The notes under the pieces were generated by a model. It saw only the letters and a list, made by a program, of their open reading frames with translations. It did not search any database and had not been told where the DNA came from. From an uncultured Prevotella sp. (GTDB lineage: Bacteria > Bacteroidota > Bacteroidia > Bacteroidales > Bacteroidaceae), in the NCBI GenBank assembly GCA_947167845.1, contig CAMVJQ010000002.1, positions 1 to 64,000 of the forward strand: DNA of 64,000 bases, in the 5' to 3' direction. The position numbers and the translations under genes were made by a program. Position 1 is the stretch's first letter; each line of letters starts with the position of its first letter. Of this stretch, positions 17,656 to 25,931 are shown piece after piece.

Positions 17656-18159
17656 TCATTCCAGTGTGGTGTTCTCTACCTCGACAGGTTCGTGCAGGAA
17701 GATCTGTGCCTGTTCCTTAAACTTGTCGGGGTTCTCTGTGGTGAGATAGTGGGCGGTGGCACCTTTGGAGCATTTCTGCTCTATCTGCGGGTGACGCTCC
17801 AGATAGTGCGCCAAACTATCGGCCACGTATTCGCCCTGTGGCACCACGCGGACACCGTCGGGCAGATACTTCAGGATTTTTGGCATCAGAAGGGGATAGT
17901 GGGTGCAGCCGAGGATGAGGGTGTCAATCTGAGGGTCGAGGCGCATGATCTGGTCGATGCGCTTCTTGACGAAGTAGTCGGCACCGGGGGAGTCGGCCTC
18001 GCTGCCTGCCATGCCGCCCGAGCGCGTCCGCACCTGCAATACCGAGTTCGTCACTTGGCTCGTGGCAGAGACATCCGCGATGTCTTCCACGAGCCCTTTC
18101 TCACATGCCGTCAGCCCCAGCACCGCCAAGGCCGACGCAATCAATGATAATCGTTTCAT
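17656..18159 (-). pseudogene. lipoprotein leader fused in frame to a murI 3' fragment
   Basis: An intact 167-codon frame made of two unrelated parts. Residues 1-53 begin MKRLSLIASALAVLGLTAC, a lipoprotein signal peptide with Cys19, and end near TRSGGMAGS. From EADSPGADYF onward it is identical in protein to the last 114 residues of glutamate racemase, including the Cys195 region (GCTHYPLL) but not Cys76, so it cannot be an active racemase. A TACTTTTG promoter element lies at 18211-18218. Whether the fusion protein is made and exported is unknown; it looks like a by-product of the island junction. Confidence 0.75.
17765..18001 (-). repeat. 237-bp direct repeat, left copy
   Basis: Identical base for base to 31010-31246. 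The following 109 bp up to the stop codon differ at many positions from the other copy, yet all changes are synonymous. Confidence 0.95.
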
Positions 18160-18283
18160 TGTTGTAACTGTTTTGATGGTTATTTGGGACTATTCCCATC
18201 AAAAAGAATACAAAAGTAACGAAAAAACACCCGCCTTCCGTCTCTTTTAACGCCCAAATGCCCCGTTTTTCACAAACTTTTTG

Positions 18284-18332
18284 TACCTTTGCAGCCGAAA
18301 GGCTGCGAAACTGCTTCCACTCGGTCGCAGTT
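18284..18332 (+). promoter_or_regulatory. promoter and paired-hairpin leader of the GNAT locus
   Basis: TACCTTTG at 18284-18291 is followed at once by a perfect 6-bp stem with GAAA loop (18291-18306) and a second stem AACTGC/GCAGTT (18309-18332) whose loop contains ACTCGG. The same layout and the word CTGCT-N3-ACTCGG recur at 30008-30090 before another small gene, which points to a conserved RNA leader. Confidence 0.6.
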
Positions 18333-18367
18333 GTGGCATCCGTTATAACATTAAATACGTATTTGTC

Positions 18368-18529
18368 ATGGCAAGACCAATCAAAGAGACCCCCATCCTC
18401 TACGGTGAGGAAGCGCGTAAGTTCGAGACGCGCATGATGAATCCGCCCAGGCTTCCGGCTGAACAAATAGAACGCATGCAGCGCGACTATGAATTCATGC
18501 GTTCAAGATGTGTAAACTGTACATTCTGA
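18368..18529 (+). CDS. small protein preceding GNAT, possible antitoxin
   Basis: A 53-codon frame, MARPIKETPILYGEEARKFE onward, strongly charged and probably helical, ending SRCVNCTF. It is 1 bp from the start of the GNAT gene and has its own promoter and leader. Small proteins starting MARPIK before GNAT genes are common in Bacteroides/Prevotella. By analogy with GNAT toxin systems it may be the antitoxin, but it lacks a recognisable ribbon-helix-helix domain, so the role is inferred. Confidence 0.7.
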   Translation: MARPIKETPILYGEEARKFETRMMNPPRLPAEQIERMQRDYEFMRSRCVNCTF

Positions 18530-18530
18530 G

Positions 18531-19085
18531 ATGATGGACAAGGAGAACCTGCAGTTGCGCCGTTTGGGCGAGAATGATCACGTAACTTCATTCGACTGTG
18601 GCGATGAAGACCTTAACGACTTCATCCTCACCGATGCGTCGTTGTACTACCACGTTCGGCTCGCCACCAGTTACGTGCTGGAAGATAGCATTTCCGGGCA
18701 GGTCGCCGGCTATTTCAGTCTCGCCCACGACCGCATATCCCTGACCGACTTCCCCAGCAATTCAGCCTACAACCGCTTCCGCAAGCAGTTCTTCGCCCAG
18801 GGTAAGATGTTCAAGAGTTATCCGGCTCTGAAGATATGCCGTCTGGCCACCAGTAAGTTGGTCCGCGGACTGGGCATCGGAAGCATGATGCTTAATACCA
18901 TCATCGAGTCATACAGAGGCGGCAATAAGGCTGGCTGTCGCTTTATTACCGTCGATGCATATATCGATGCCATCCCATTCTACTTAAAGCAAGGCTTCTT
19001 GCCGCTTTCCAAATCTGACGAGGACGCTGCTACTCGTCTGCTCTATTTCGATCTGGAAAGTGTAAAGGACATAAAGACCCTCTAA
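18531..19085 (+). CDS. GNAT family N-acetyltransferase
   Basis: A 184-residue acetyltransferase. The acetyl-CoA pyrophosphate loop is VRGLGIGSMM (Q/RxxGxG/A motif) and the C-terminal DAYIDAIPFYLKQGF with hydrophobic strand and YLKQGF is typical. The early ENDHVTSFDCGDEDLNDFI resembles the start of TacT/AtaT-like enzymes, which acetylate aminoacyl-tRNA. That toxin role is an inference; ribosomal-protein or small-molecule acetylation is possible. Coupled to the small upstream gene and followed by a terminator at 19142. Confidence 0.85.
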   Translation: MMDKENLQLRRLGENDHVTSFDCGDEDLNDFILTDASLYYHVRLATSYVLEDSISGQVAGYFSLAHDRISLTDFPSNSAYNRFRKQFFAQGKMFKSYPALKICRLATSKLVRGLGIGSMMLNTIIESYRGGNKAGCRFITVDAYIDAIPFYLKQGFLPLSKSDEDAATRLLYFDLESVKDIKTL

Positions 19086-19141
19086 TTCACCCTTCCTCCC
19101 CATGCCCCGCAGAGAGTTAAATAATGCAAACGCAGTGAAAA

Positions 19142-19172
19142 GAATGACCGATTTCCTTGGTCATTCCGATAT
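19142..19172 (+). terminator. intrinsic terminator after the GNAT gene
   Basis: GAATGACC at 19142-19149 pairs with GGTCATTC at 19159-19166, followed by CGATATTTTT. The remainder of the gap to 19382 shows no gene; a weak TATTTTTG at 19348-19355 may be the promoter for the lipoprotein operon. Confidence 0.7.
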
Positions 19173-19382
19173 TTTTGATACTCTCTCTCTCATGCGCTAA
19201 CCGCCAGTCCACCTCTTTCCATACGTGCGCCAATATACGGCTTTCTTTGCAGAAATGCAAGTTTTGGAGCAGCGAGAGCAAAGGCAAACTTGTTTGCCAT
19301 TTGCCGAGTCGCGACAAAACTCGACCGAAGGTCAAGGGAAGCCTTGCTATTTTTGTCCCTATACTAATTACATATCCGTATA

Positions 19383-20471
19383 ATGAAGAAGATTATCCTG
19401 ATACTCGCGGCCATGCTGACGTTCGCCGCCTGCACCAAGGAGGGTGACGTCATCTATCAGACCGACCCCGCCGATGCACCGTCGGCCAAGCCGCTCGTCA
19501 CCGTCATCTACGACCCCAATGCCGTGGGCGACGGCAACTACAACGACCTCATCTACCAGAGTGTGGAGCAGGCCGCCAAGGAGCACGACCTGCGCACCAT
19601 GCACCTCTCGCCCTCCTCGCGCACTGAGGGGCTGGCCTACCTTGAGACGCTCTTCCAGCAGATGAGCGCCGCACAGGACACCGTGCGACGGCTCTTCATC
19701 GTGGCCGCCGCCAGTTACGACGACTACCTGCGCCGGAACAACGACCGCCTGGCCGCCAACCCCTACACCGACCTGCTCTATCTCGAGACCTCCGAGCCAC
19801 TCGACGGCAAGGGTTCCACGCTCTACCTGCCCTACTACGGCGCGATGTACGAGGCCGGAGCCATGGCCCAGTCCCTGGCCTCGGAGGTGCTGCTCGTGGC
19901 CGCCAACCCCAAGGTGGAGTCGGTCAGCGGAGCCGTCGACGGTTTTACGGATGGCTTCAACGCCGACTACATCCAGTACCCCGAACGGCTTGGCATCAGC
20001 AAGACGCTCGTCACCGAATATCTCTCCGACGACGTGGCCGGAGGCTTCACTGTGGCCGACACCACAGCCATACACGTCATGTACGACCGCCAGTGGACCG
20101 GCTACTTCAAGATGCTCGTGCCCGTCTGCGGCGGTGCTGCCCGCACCTTCCAGTATCTGAACGACATGATGGGCGGATACAGCATAGTGGGCATCAACAC
20201 GGCCATCAACTCAAGCCAGAGTCCGATCTCCTGCGTCAAGCACATCGACCGCGCCGTCGGCCTCTGCATCGAGCAGTGGCTCTCGCCCGAGGGCATGCCC
20301 AAGCACCAGTCGCTCGGCCTGGCCGACGGATACACCGACGTGCTAGTCACGCCAAACAACAGTCTTCTGTACAGCATAATTAGTTTCGCCGATGGCTACG
20401 AACTCACCGATGAGATGCGGGCAAAGATTCACGAAGAAGCAATCAGAAAGGAGGCAGAATATGAAAAATAG
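19383..20471 (+). CDS. BMP-type substrate-binding lipoprotein
   Basis: A 362-residue lipoprotein: signal peptide MKKIILILAAMLTFAAC with the lipid-anchored Cys17, then a two-lobed binding fold. The segment DPNAVGDGNYNDLIYQSVEQAAKEHDL resembles the start of the basic membrane protein (PnrA/TmpC) family, which binds nucleosides. GAMYEAGAMAQSLA and VDGFTDGFNADY fit the same fold. No ABC permease or ATPase lies nearby, so it probably senses or presents a ligand rather than feeding an importer. It overlaps the next gene by 11 bp and starts the three-lipoprotein operon. Confidence 0.75.
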   Translation: MKKIILILAAMLTFAACTKEGDVIYQTDPADAPSAKPLVTVIYDPNAVGDGNYNDLIYQSVEQAAKEHDLRTMHLSPSSRTEGLAYLETLFQQMSAAQDTVRRLFIVAAASYDDYLRRNNDRLAANPYTDLLYLETSEPLDGKGSTLYLPYYGAMYEAGAMAQSLASEVLLVAANPKVESVSGAVDGFTDGFNADYIQYPERLGISKTLVTEYLSDDVAGGFTVADTTAIHVMYDRQWTGYFKMLVPVCGGAARTFQYLNDMMGGYSIVGINTAINSSQSPISCVKHIDRAVGLCIEQWLSPEGMPKHQSLGLADGYTDVLVTPNNSLLYSIISFADGYELTDEMRAKIHEEAIRKEAEYEK

Positions 20472-22983
20472 TATGAAAATACAGACCCCACCCCTAACCC
20501 CTCCCCTTGATGGGAGGGGAGCGGCTTCCGCCACAAATCACACGCATAGCAAGCCGCAGGGCACTCCCCTCCCATCAAGGGGAGGGGCAGGGGTGGGGTC
20601 TGTAATATCCATCCTCATCCTCATGCTGTTCTTCTTCACTTCCTGCCGTCAGGAGGACGACCGCACGGAGATCGTTCCCGCCCGCCACTGGGTGGAGAAG
20701 ACCGTGGCCGTGGTGGCACCCATCGGCGACGCTGCCACGAAGGCCCGTCTGGAGCGCACCGCCGACTGGTTCCTGGAGAACTTCCGCGAGGCGCAGATGC
20801 ACGACACGCTGGCCATCGACCTCAAGATAGCGTGGTACGACGAACTGTCGGCCAACCTTGCCGAACTGAGCACCCGCCTGGCCTCAGACAGCACCGTCGT
20901 CGCCGTCATCGGCCCCTTCTCCAACGAGGGCGTGGCAGAGTTCGCCCCCGCCTGCATGAAGACACAGAAACCCCTCATAGCCCCCACGGCCACCAGCGAG
21001 GACGTCATCCGCCGCTATGCCGTCACCACCAGCGGACAGAAGACGAACACCACGCCCTTCCTCTGGTCGCTCACCGAGACCGACGTCAACTTCACCGGAC
21101 TGCTCATGAGCGGCTTCGCCACCGAGAGCAAGTACTATGAATACCAGTACAAGGACATCCTCGAAGACGACGAACTCACCGATGCGACGTGCGGCGTATT
21201 CACACCCGACGATGCTTACGGCATGACGTTCAACTACTGGGCACCCTTCTACGCCCAGGAGGTAGGCATCACGCTGCAGCGTAACCAGCAGTTCGGCTCC
21301 AGTGCCGGCCTGCTCTCACTGCTCGGCGAATACCGGCCCGTCATGCGCGAGAGTCCGTTTGTCCGCTCTGCCATTTTCTGCGCCGTAGAGACCGCACAGC
21401 AGATGTACGACGTGGTGCACGACAACCGCAAGGCGATGCTCGACGACCCCGAACTGGCCGACATGCTGCCCAGCACCGACCCCGACGACCCCGCCAACGA
21501 CCAGTTCTGGCAGTTATTCAACGCCACCTACCAGACCTACTTCGCCTTCTCGGGCTTGAGCGAGGATGCCCTGACGGCCCTCGGCCCGCGCGGCACGAAG
21601 ATACTGCAGGGCACCGAAGGCTTCTCCCCCTACGCCGACCCCGGCACGGGCTTCGAACTGAGTTACAAGACACGCTTCTCGCAACTGCCCACCTTCGCCG
21701 AGTGCAAGATCTACGATGCCCTCATGCTCGCCGCCTTCGCCGCCTGCTACGTGGAGCACCGCCGTCCAGTGGTCGGCGATAGTGTCGCCAACGACCTCAA
21801 CCAAGCCATCATCGCCATCACCTCCGGCTCTGCCGCAGCCCCCATGGGCGGCTCCGCCTGGGATGCCACCGCCATGGAGATCTACCTCTCCGCCCTGGAG
21901 CGCGGCCAGCTGCTCCACTTCATCGGCGCCTCCGGCGAGATCGCCTTCGACCGCGACACCTACACCGCTGCCACCACCACGACCTACGTGCGCTGGCAGA
22001 TCATCGACGACCAGATCGTCCACCGCCAGTACTTCGGCACCACCGGCGGGCGCACCACCGACGCCAACGCCGCCTGGCTCTACCTCTACAACGAGCAGCA
22101 GGCCAGCGCCGACTTCATGGAGCAGGCCAGTGCCGGCACCGACCACCACTTCGCCTATCCCGCATTGACCGACCAATACGCCGTGCTCGTGCAGGGTTCC
22201 GACGGCTATTTGAACTACCGCCACCAGGCCGACGTGCTCAGCGTGTATCAGGCCCTGCGGCGCGGCGGTTTCGACGACGACCACATCATCCTCATCACCG
22301 ATGCCACGATGGCCGCGCAGAGCCGCAACCCCCAGCCCGGCACCGTGCGCAACGCCCCTGGCGGCCCCGACCTCCTCGGCGGCACCGACCAACTGCCGAA
22401 AGCCGTAGTAGACTACGACAGCCGCGACCTCTCCGCCAGCGACATCGCCGACATCCTCGCGGGCCGCGCCTCGTCGCGCCTCCCCGTCGTTCTCCCCCAG
22501 GATGCGGGCAACAACGTGCTCTTCTACTGGAGCGGCCACGGCCGCAGCCAGTCGCAGGGCGGAGCCGACGAGTTCGTCTGGCGCGACACCCGCGCCGGCC
22601 AGGGCTTCACCGCCGATATGCTGCGCCAGACGGCCAGCCAGATGAAGTTCCGCAAGCTGCTCATCGCCGCCGAGCCTTGCTACGGCGAGCGCGTCATCCG
22701 CGCCGTCGAGGGGCTGACGGGCGTGCTCGCCATGTCGGGGGCCAGTGCCGCCGAGCAGTCGTGGGCCGACCACTGGAACAACGATGCCCGCATCTGGATG
22801 TGCAACCGCTTCTCGCTGAACCTCGTCAACTGCCTGACCGACAATCCGCAGAGCAACTTCCGCGACATCTTCCTCTACTGTGCCCAGCACACCCTCGGCT
22901 CCCACGCCAAGATAGTGAACGCCGCCAACTACGGCAACCTCTTCACCACCGGCCCCGCCGAGTTCATACTGTATAATAGATAA
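20461..22983 (+). CDS. lipoprotein fusing a type 1 periplasmic-binding domain to a legumain-like (C13) cysteine protease
   Basis: An 840-residue protein with two domains. Residues about 75-560 form a Leu/Ile/Val-binding-protein-like fold (VAVVAPIGDAATKARLERTAD, VIGPFSNEGVAEFAPAC, IAPTATSEDVIRRY). The last 230 residues follow the C13 legumain pattern: YAVLVQGSDGYLNYRHQADV, DDDHIILITDATM, NPQPGTVRNAPGG, catalytic His693 in YWSGHGR and catalytic Cys740 in IAAEPCYGE. The signal peptide ends at FFFTSC, but a palindromic repeat adds about 40 residues between the first codons and its hydrophobic core. ATG 20461 overlaps the previous stop; the frame extends upstream only inside that gene. Inferred role: ligand-gated processing at the cell envelope. 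Confidence 0.8.
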   Translation: MKNSMKIQTPPLTPPLDGRGAASATNHTHSKPQGTPLPSRGGAGVGSVISILILMLFFFTSCRQEDDRTEIVPARHWVEKTVAVVAPIGDAATKARLERTADWFLENFREAQMHDTLAIDLKIAWYDELSANLAELSTRLASDSTVVAVIGPFSNEGVAEFAPACMKTQKPLIAPTATSEDVIRRYAVTTSGQKTNTTPFLWSLTETDVNFTGLLMSGFATESKYYEYQYKDILEDDELTDATCGVFTPDDAYGMTFNYWAPFYAQEVGITLQRNQQFGSSAGLLSLLGEYRPVMRESPFVRSAIFCAVETAQQMYDVVHDNRKAMLDDPELADMLPSTDPDDPANDQFWQLFNATYQTYFAFSGLSEDALTALGPRGTKILQGTEGFSPYADPGTGFELSYKTRFSQLPTFAECKIYDALMLAAFAACYVEHRRPVVGDSVANDLNQAIIAITSGSAAAPMGGSAWDATAMEIYLSALERGQLLHFIGASGEIAFDRDTYTAATTTTYVRWQIIDDQIVHRQYFGTTGGRTTDANAAWLYLYNEQQASADFMEQASAGTDHHFAYPALTDQYAVLVQGSDGYLNYRHQADVLSVYQALRRGGFDDDHIILITDATMAAQSRNPQPGTVRNAPGGPDLLGGTDQLPKAVVDYDSRDLSASDIADILAGRASSRLPVVLPQDAGNNVLFYWSGHGRSQSQGGADEFVWRDTRAGQGFTADMLRQTASQMKFRKLLIAAEPCYGERVIRAVEGLTGVLAMSGASAAEQSWADHWNNDARIWMCNRFSLNLVNCLTDNPQSNFRDIFLYCAQHTLGSHAKIVNAANYGNLFTTGPAEFILYNR
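20481..20603. repeat. REP-like palindrome inserted in a coding region
   Basis: Near-perfect 40-bp arms at 20481-20521 and 20564-20603, rich in CCCC/GGGG, separated by 42 bp. They resemble the GC-rich palindromes at 51820-52150. The insert is translated in frame as a Pro/Gly-rich stretch. Confidence 0.85.
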
Positions 22984-23027
22984 GGTATAACAATTATAAT
23001 ATGTCTAACAATTTAAATTAAACGACA

Positions 23028-25391
23028 ATGAGAAAGAACAGACTGCTTTCCCTGTTGCTGATGGCCGCGATGCTGGCCACGACAGCCGTGTTCACCGCGT
23101 GCTCCTCTGACGATGACGCGCCGGAGAAAGACCCGAACGTGATCATCGCCGGTGAGAACGACCCGCTGGGCGAGCCCATCGGACTGGTGTACACCGACTT
23201 CCTGACCCCTAACGACGTGACCCACAATGCCGACACCACCGAGCTGAGCATCAGCAAGGCGCTGGCCGACAAGAAGGGCATCACCAACTTCGTGAACCGC
23301 CCCATGGGTATCTGGGATGACCAGCAGCACCGTTCCTACCTGCGCCGCGCCACGGAGCAGCGGCTCGTGGGCGACCGCTACGTGCTGAAGGTGGTGCGCT
23401 CGTCGGTTGCCGAGGTAATCAACGGCCAGGAGGTGCAACTCAACACCCACCTCTACTACAACCCCGGCCGCATGGTGTCCCGCGGCGGACTGACGAGGGC
23501 ATCGATGGGCGACCCCGAGGCTGACAAGTACGTGGACGACAACAACGTGATCCACCCCGCAGCCATCACCCTGTGCACCAAGCCCAACAGCGGCGCCAAC
23601 TCCGAGGACCTGGACCTGAGCCAGGCCGGAAGCCGCACGATCACTATCGAGGATATGTTCAACGGCAAGACCGACGGCGCGAACAGTTGGCTCAGCGACC
23701 TGTGGGATGACGTCGTGGATGCCTTCGAGGATGCCTGGGATGCCATTGTTGATGCAACGTCGTACGACTGGGACCCCCACAACAATTGGAGCCTGCTGAA
23801 GTCGAAGACCACGATTTCCAGCGACGTAAAGTTCAACTGCGGCAAGGAGTCGGCCGACACCATCACCCTGCGCCTGCGCTGCCCCATCGAGTTCAACCTC
23901 GACTACACGCTCAACATCGACTCCCACGGCAGCATCGAGACGGCATTCGTGCCCGTGCTCGACTACCTGGAGACCTACGTCGAAGGCTACCTTGACGTCA
24001 ATCCCCAGGCGCGCATCGGATTCTCCAAGACCATCACCCTGCCTGAGGACAAGCAGCGCATCGACCTCTTCAAGTTCTCAGGCGTCGGCTTTACCTTCAT
24101 GCTTGGCCCCGTGCCCCTGACCGTCGACATCGACCCGAGAGTCTATCTGAAGTTCACCTCCACGCTCAAGGGCAATGCCTACCTCGGCGTGCAGTACGAC
24201 ATCGCCACCAAGTTCAAGGCCGGCTTTCGGTACAGCAACGGCAGCCTGAGCGGCATCGCCGAGGGTGAGAAGGTGAAGGACGAGTTCAGCTTCATCAACC
24301 CGAAGGCCGAGCTGGAACTCAAAGCCGGCGTGGGACTCTTCTTCGGCTGCGACATCGTCATCGAGAAAATCGGAGGCCCCACGTTCACCGTCGGCCCGCA
24401 GGTGAACATCAATGGCAAACTGAGTTACCAGATGGGCGACGACCGCATCAACGCCTCCATCGAGGGCAAGGCGGGTGTCGGCGGCGAGATAGGAGCCGTG
24501 CTCAAGGTCTTCGGCTACCAGATAGCCGACTGGCGCACCTACTTCGACATCGGCCCGCAATGGCAAATCTTCAAGTTTCCCGACGACGGCTCCGGCAGCA
24601 GCGGCAACTATGACCCGAACTACGGGGGAGGAGGCACTGGCGGAGGAGGCTCTGGGGGAGGAGGCGACGATGGCGAACCAGCCCTCGGTGACCTCTACTA
24701 CAGCGACGGCACCTTCAGTAAGACGCTTGAGCCGGGCAAGACGCCCATCGGCGTGATAGTATACCTTGACAACTGGATAACGACAGATGACGACGAAATT
24801 GTCGAGAAGGGCAACGGCGGCGGCCACGGCCTCGTACTCTGCCTGAAGAATGCAGCAAGCGCTGTGCCATGGAGTTGGGAGTATGTTTCGAAATTCCCAG
24901 GGCAGGAGGTGACGAATCTGGCAGGGCTGATGCGCACGACGAACGTGAGCGGCTACAGGAACACGGCAACGCTGACCGCCGATGCCGACAGATATCCTGC
25001 CGCAGCGGCAGCAAAGAACTATAAAGGGCTGCCGGCTCCCGCAGGCACCACGGGCTGGTTCCTGCCCTCGGCACAGCAGTGGGTGAAGATGATGACGGGC
25101 CTTGGCGGACTGAAGGCGAGTGATATTAGTAAATGGTGGGATTGGTTTGACACCAGCCACACTGCTGTTGACAATTGGGAAGCCGCCTTCAAAAAGGCTG
25201 GCTCTGGCAACTACGACAGCATGATACCCCACCTCTGTTACTGGTCGAGTTCCGAGTATTCCGACGATGGCGCCTTAGGTCTGTACGTCGACGCTGCGGG
25301 TCCGGTTGGTGATTGCGGTTTCTACTGGAGCGCCAACTATAAGAACCGCAGGTACGACGATTATCGCGTTCGCCCCGTCCTCGCTTTTTAG
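23028..25391 (+). CDS. large lipoprotein with Gly linker and C-type-lectin-like C-terminal domain
   Basis: 787 residues. The signal peptide ends at Cys25 (VFTACSSDDD). Residues about 40-525 form a beta-rich domain I do not recognise (alternating short strands such as VDIDPRVYLKFTSTLKGNAYLG). A glycine-rich linker occupies 533-546. The last 220 residues carry GWFLPSAQQW at 676-685 and YWSSSEYS at 738, and end RVRPVLAF, the arrangement of C-type-lectin/FISUMP-like domains, including targets of diversity-generating retroelements in Bacteroides. It follows the protease gene by 44 bp. A surface-displayed binding protein is the likely role; no reverse transcriptase is in the window. Confidence 0.75.
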   Translation: MRKNRLLSLLLMAAMLATTAVFTACSSDDDAPEKDPNVIIAGENDPLGEPIGLVYTDFLTPNDVTHNADTTELSISKALADKKGITNFVNRPMGIWDDQQHRSYLRRATEQRLVGDRYVLKVVRSSVAEVINGQEVQLNTHLYYNPGRMVSRGGLTRASMGDPEADKYVDDNNVIHPAAITLCTKPNSGANSEDLDLSQAGSRTITIEDMFNGKTDGANSWLSDLWDDVVDAFEDAWDAIVDATSYDWDPHNNWSLLKSKTTISSDVKFNCGKESADTITLRLRCPIEFNLDYTLNIDSHGSIETAFVPVLDYLETYVEGYLDVNPQARIGFSKTITLPEDKQRIDLFKFSGVGFTFMLGPVPLTVDIDPRVYLKFTSTLKGNAYLGVQYDIATKFKAGFRYSNGSLSGIAEGEKVKDEFSFINPKAELELKAGVGLFFGCDIVIEKIGGPTFTVGPQVNINGKLSYQMGDDRINASIEGKAGVGGEIGAVLKVFGYQIADWRTYFDIGPQWQIFKFPDDGSGSSGNYDPNYGGGGTGGGGSGGGGDDGEPALGDLYYSDGTFSKTLEPGKTPIGVIVYLDNWITTDDDEIVEKGNGGGHGLVLCLKNAASAVPWSWEYVSKFPGQEVTNLAGLMRTTNVSGYRNTATLTADADRYPAAAAAKNYKGLPAPAGTTGWFLPSAQQWVKMMTGLGGLKASDISKWWDWFDTSHTAVDNWEAAFKKAGSGNYDSMIPHLCYWSSSEYSDDGALGLYVDAAGPVGDCGFYWSANYKNRRYDDYRVRPVLAF

Positions 25392-25562
25392 CGATTACCC
25401 CCCCGAGTGAAGCAATGAACATGTCGCACCGTCAGCAAGACTTGCGCCCTCCGCCGGAGGACATCGCCAGGCCTGTCGTGGCGTGACGCTTCCCGACTGC
25501 ACCGCAGGGACGGATATTTGCTCCGCGTCCTGCAAAACAGCAAAATAACCTATCGGCCTCAC

Positions 25563-25594
25563 TGCCCTGGAACGGGCGGTGGGGCTTTTTTTTA
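25563..25594 (+). terminator. terminator of the lipoprotein operon
   Basis: CACTGCCC pairs with GGGCGGTG around a TGGAAC loop, followed by GGGGC and a run of eight T. It ends the transcript 170 bp after the lectin-like gene; no gene is seen in 25392-25562. Confidence 0.75.
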
Positions 25595-25625
25595 TGTCTA
25601 ACATTTTTTTTTAACAAAAAAAACA

Positions 25626-25834
25626 ATGAAACAGAAAAAGTATGAATCGCAGCTAAACCTGCGTAGAGTGATGAGGGAAAAAACGTAAGTGATGTATGGC
25701 TGGCCAATCAGACAGGCTATAGTCGTCAGACGGTGAACAACTGGATAAATGGACGAAGAGATATTACTGTCGGTCGACTGCATGAGGTTGCGGGTGCACT
25801 TGAAGTACGTGTTCGCGACCTCTTTGATGAGTAG
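25626..25834 (+). pseudogene. frameshifted XRE-type HTH regulator
   Basis: The first frame reads MKQKKYESQLNLRRVMREKT and stops. Shifting by one base at a run of six A (after MREK) gives VSDVWLANQTGYSRQTVNNW, continuing INGRRDITVGRLHEVAGALE and VRVRDLFDE, an obvious helix-turn-helix of the Cro/CI type. The full protein would have about 69 residues. It lies just upstream of vapE. A lost A in the homopolymer, a sequencing error, or slippage-dependent expression are the options. Confidence 0.75.
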
Positions 25835-25931
25835 GGGGTGTAAACGCTCTGTTGACTATCTCGCGCCACGACGGAAAGTTGTGGCGCTTTTTCTTGCATG
25901 TGTGTGTTTTTGGTGCTAACTTTGCGGTACT

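Noticed and set aside
17656-18159. Second functional glutamate racemase
   Set aside because: It lacks the N-terminal half including the Asp/Ser motif and Cys76.
19117-19335. 72-codon minus-strand frame in the gap before the lipoprotein operon
   Set aside because: It spans the GNAT terminator, has no promoter, and the product shows no domain.
21514-22905. Open 463-codon frame on the minus strand
   Set aside because: It is antisense to the PBP-protease gene, whose GC-rich codons leave the opposite strand free of stops. The product is low-complexity Val/Gly/Ala without any family pattern. The same holds for 24078-25232.
25675-25690. Programmed -1 frameshift in the HTH gene
   Set aside because: The A-run is not in the proper X-XXY-YYZ phase and no stimulatory structure is evident; a simple indel is more likely, though RNA slippage was left open in the findings.
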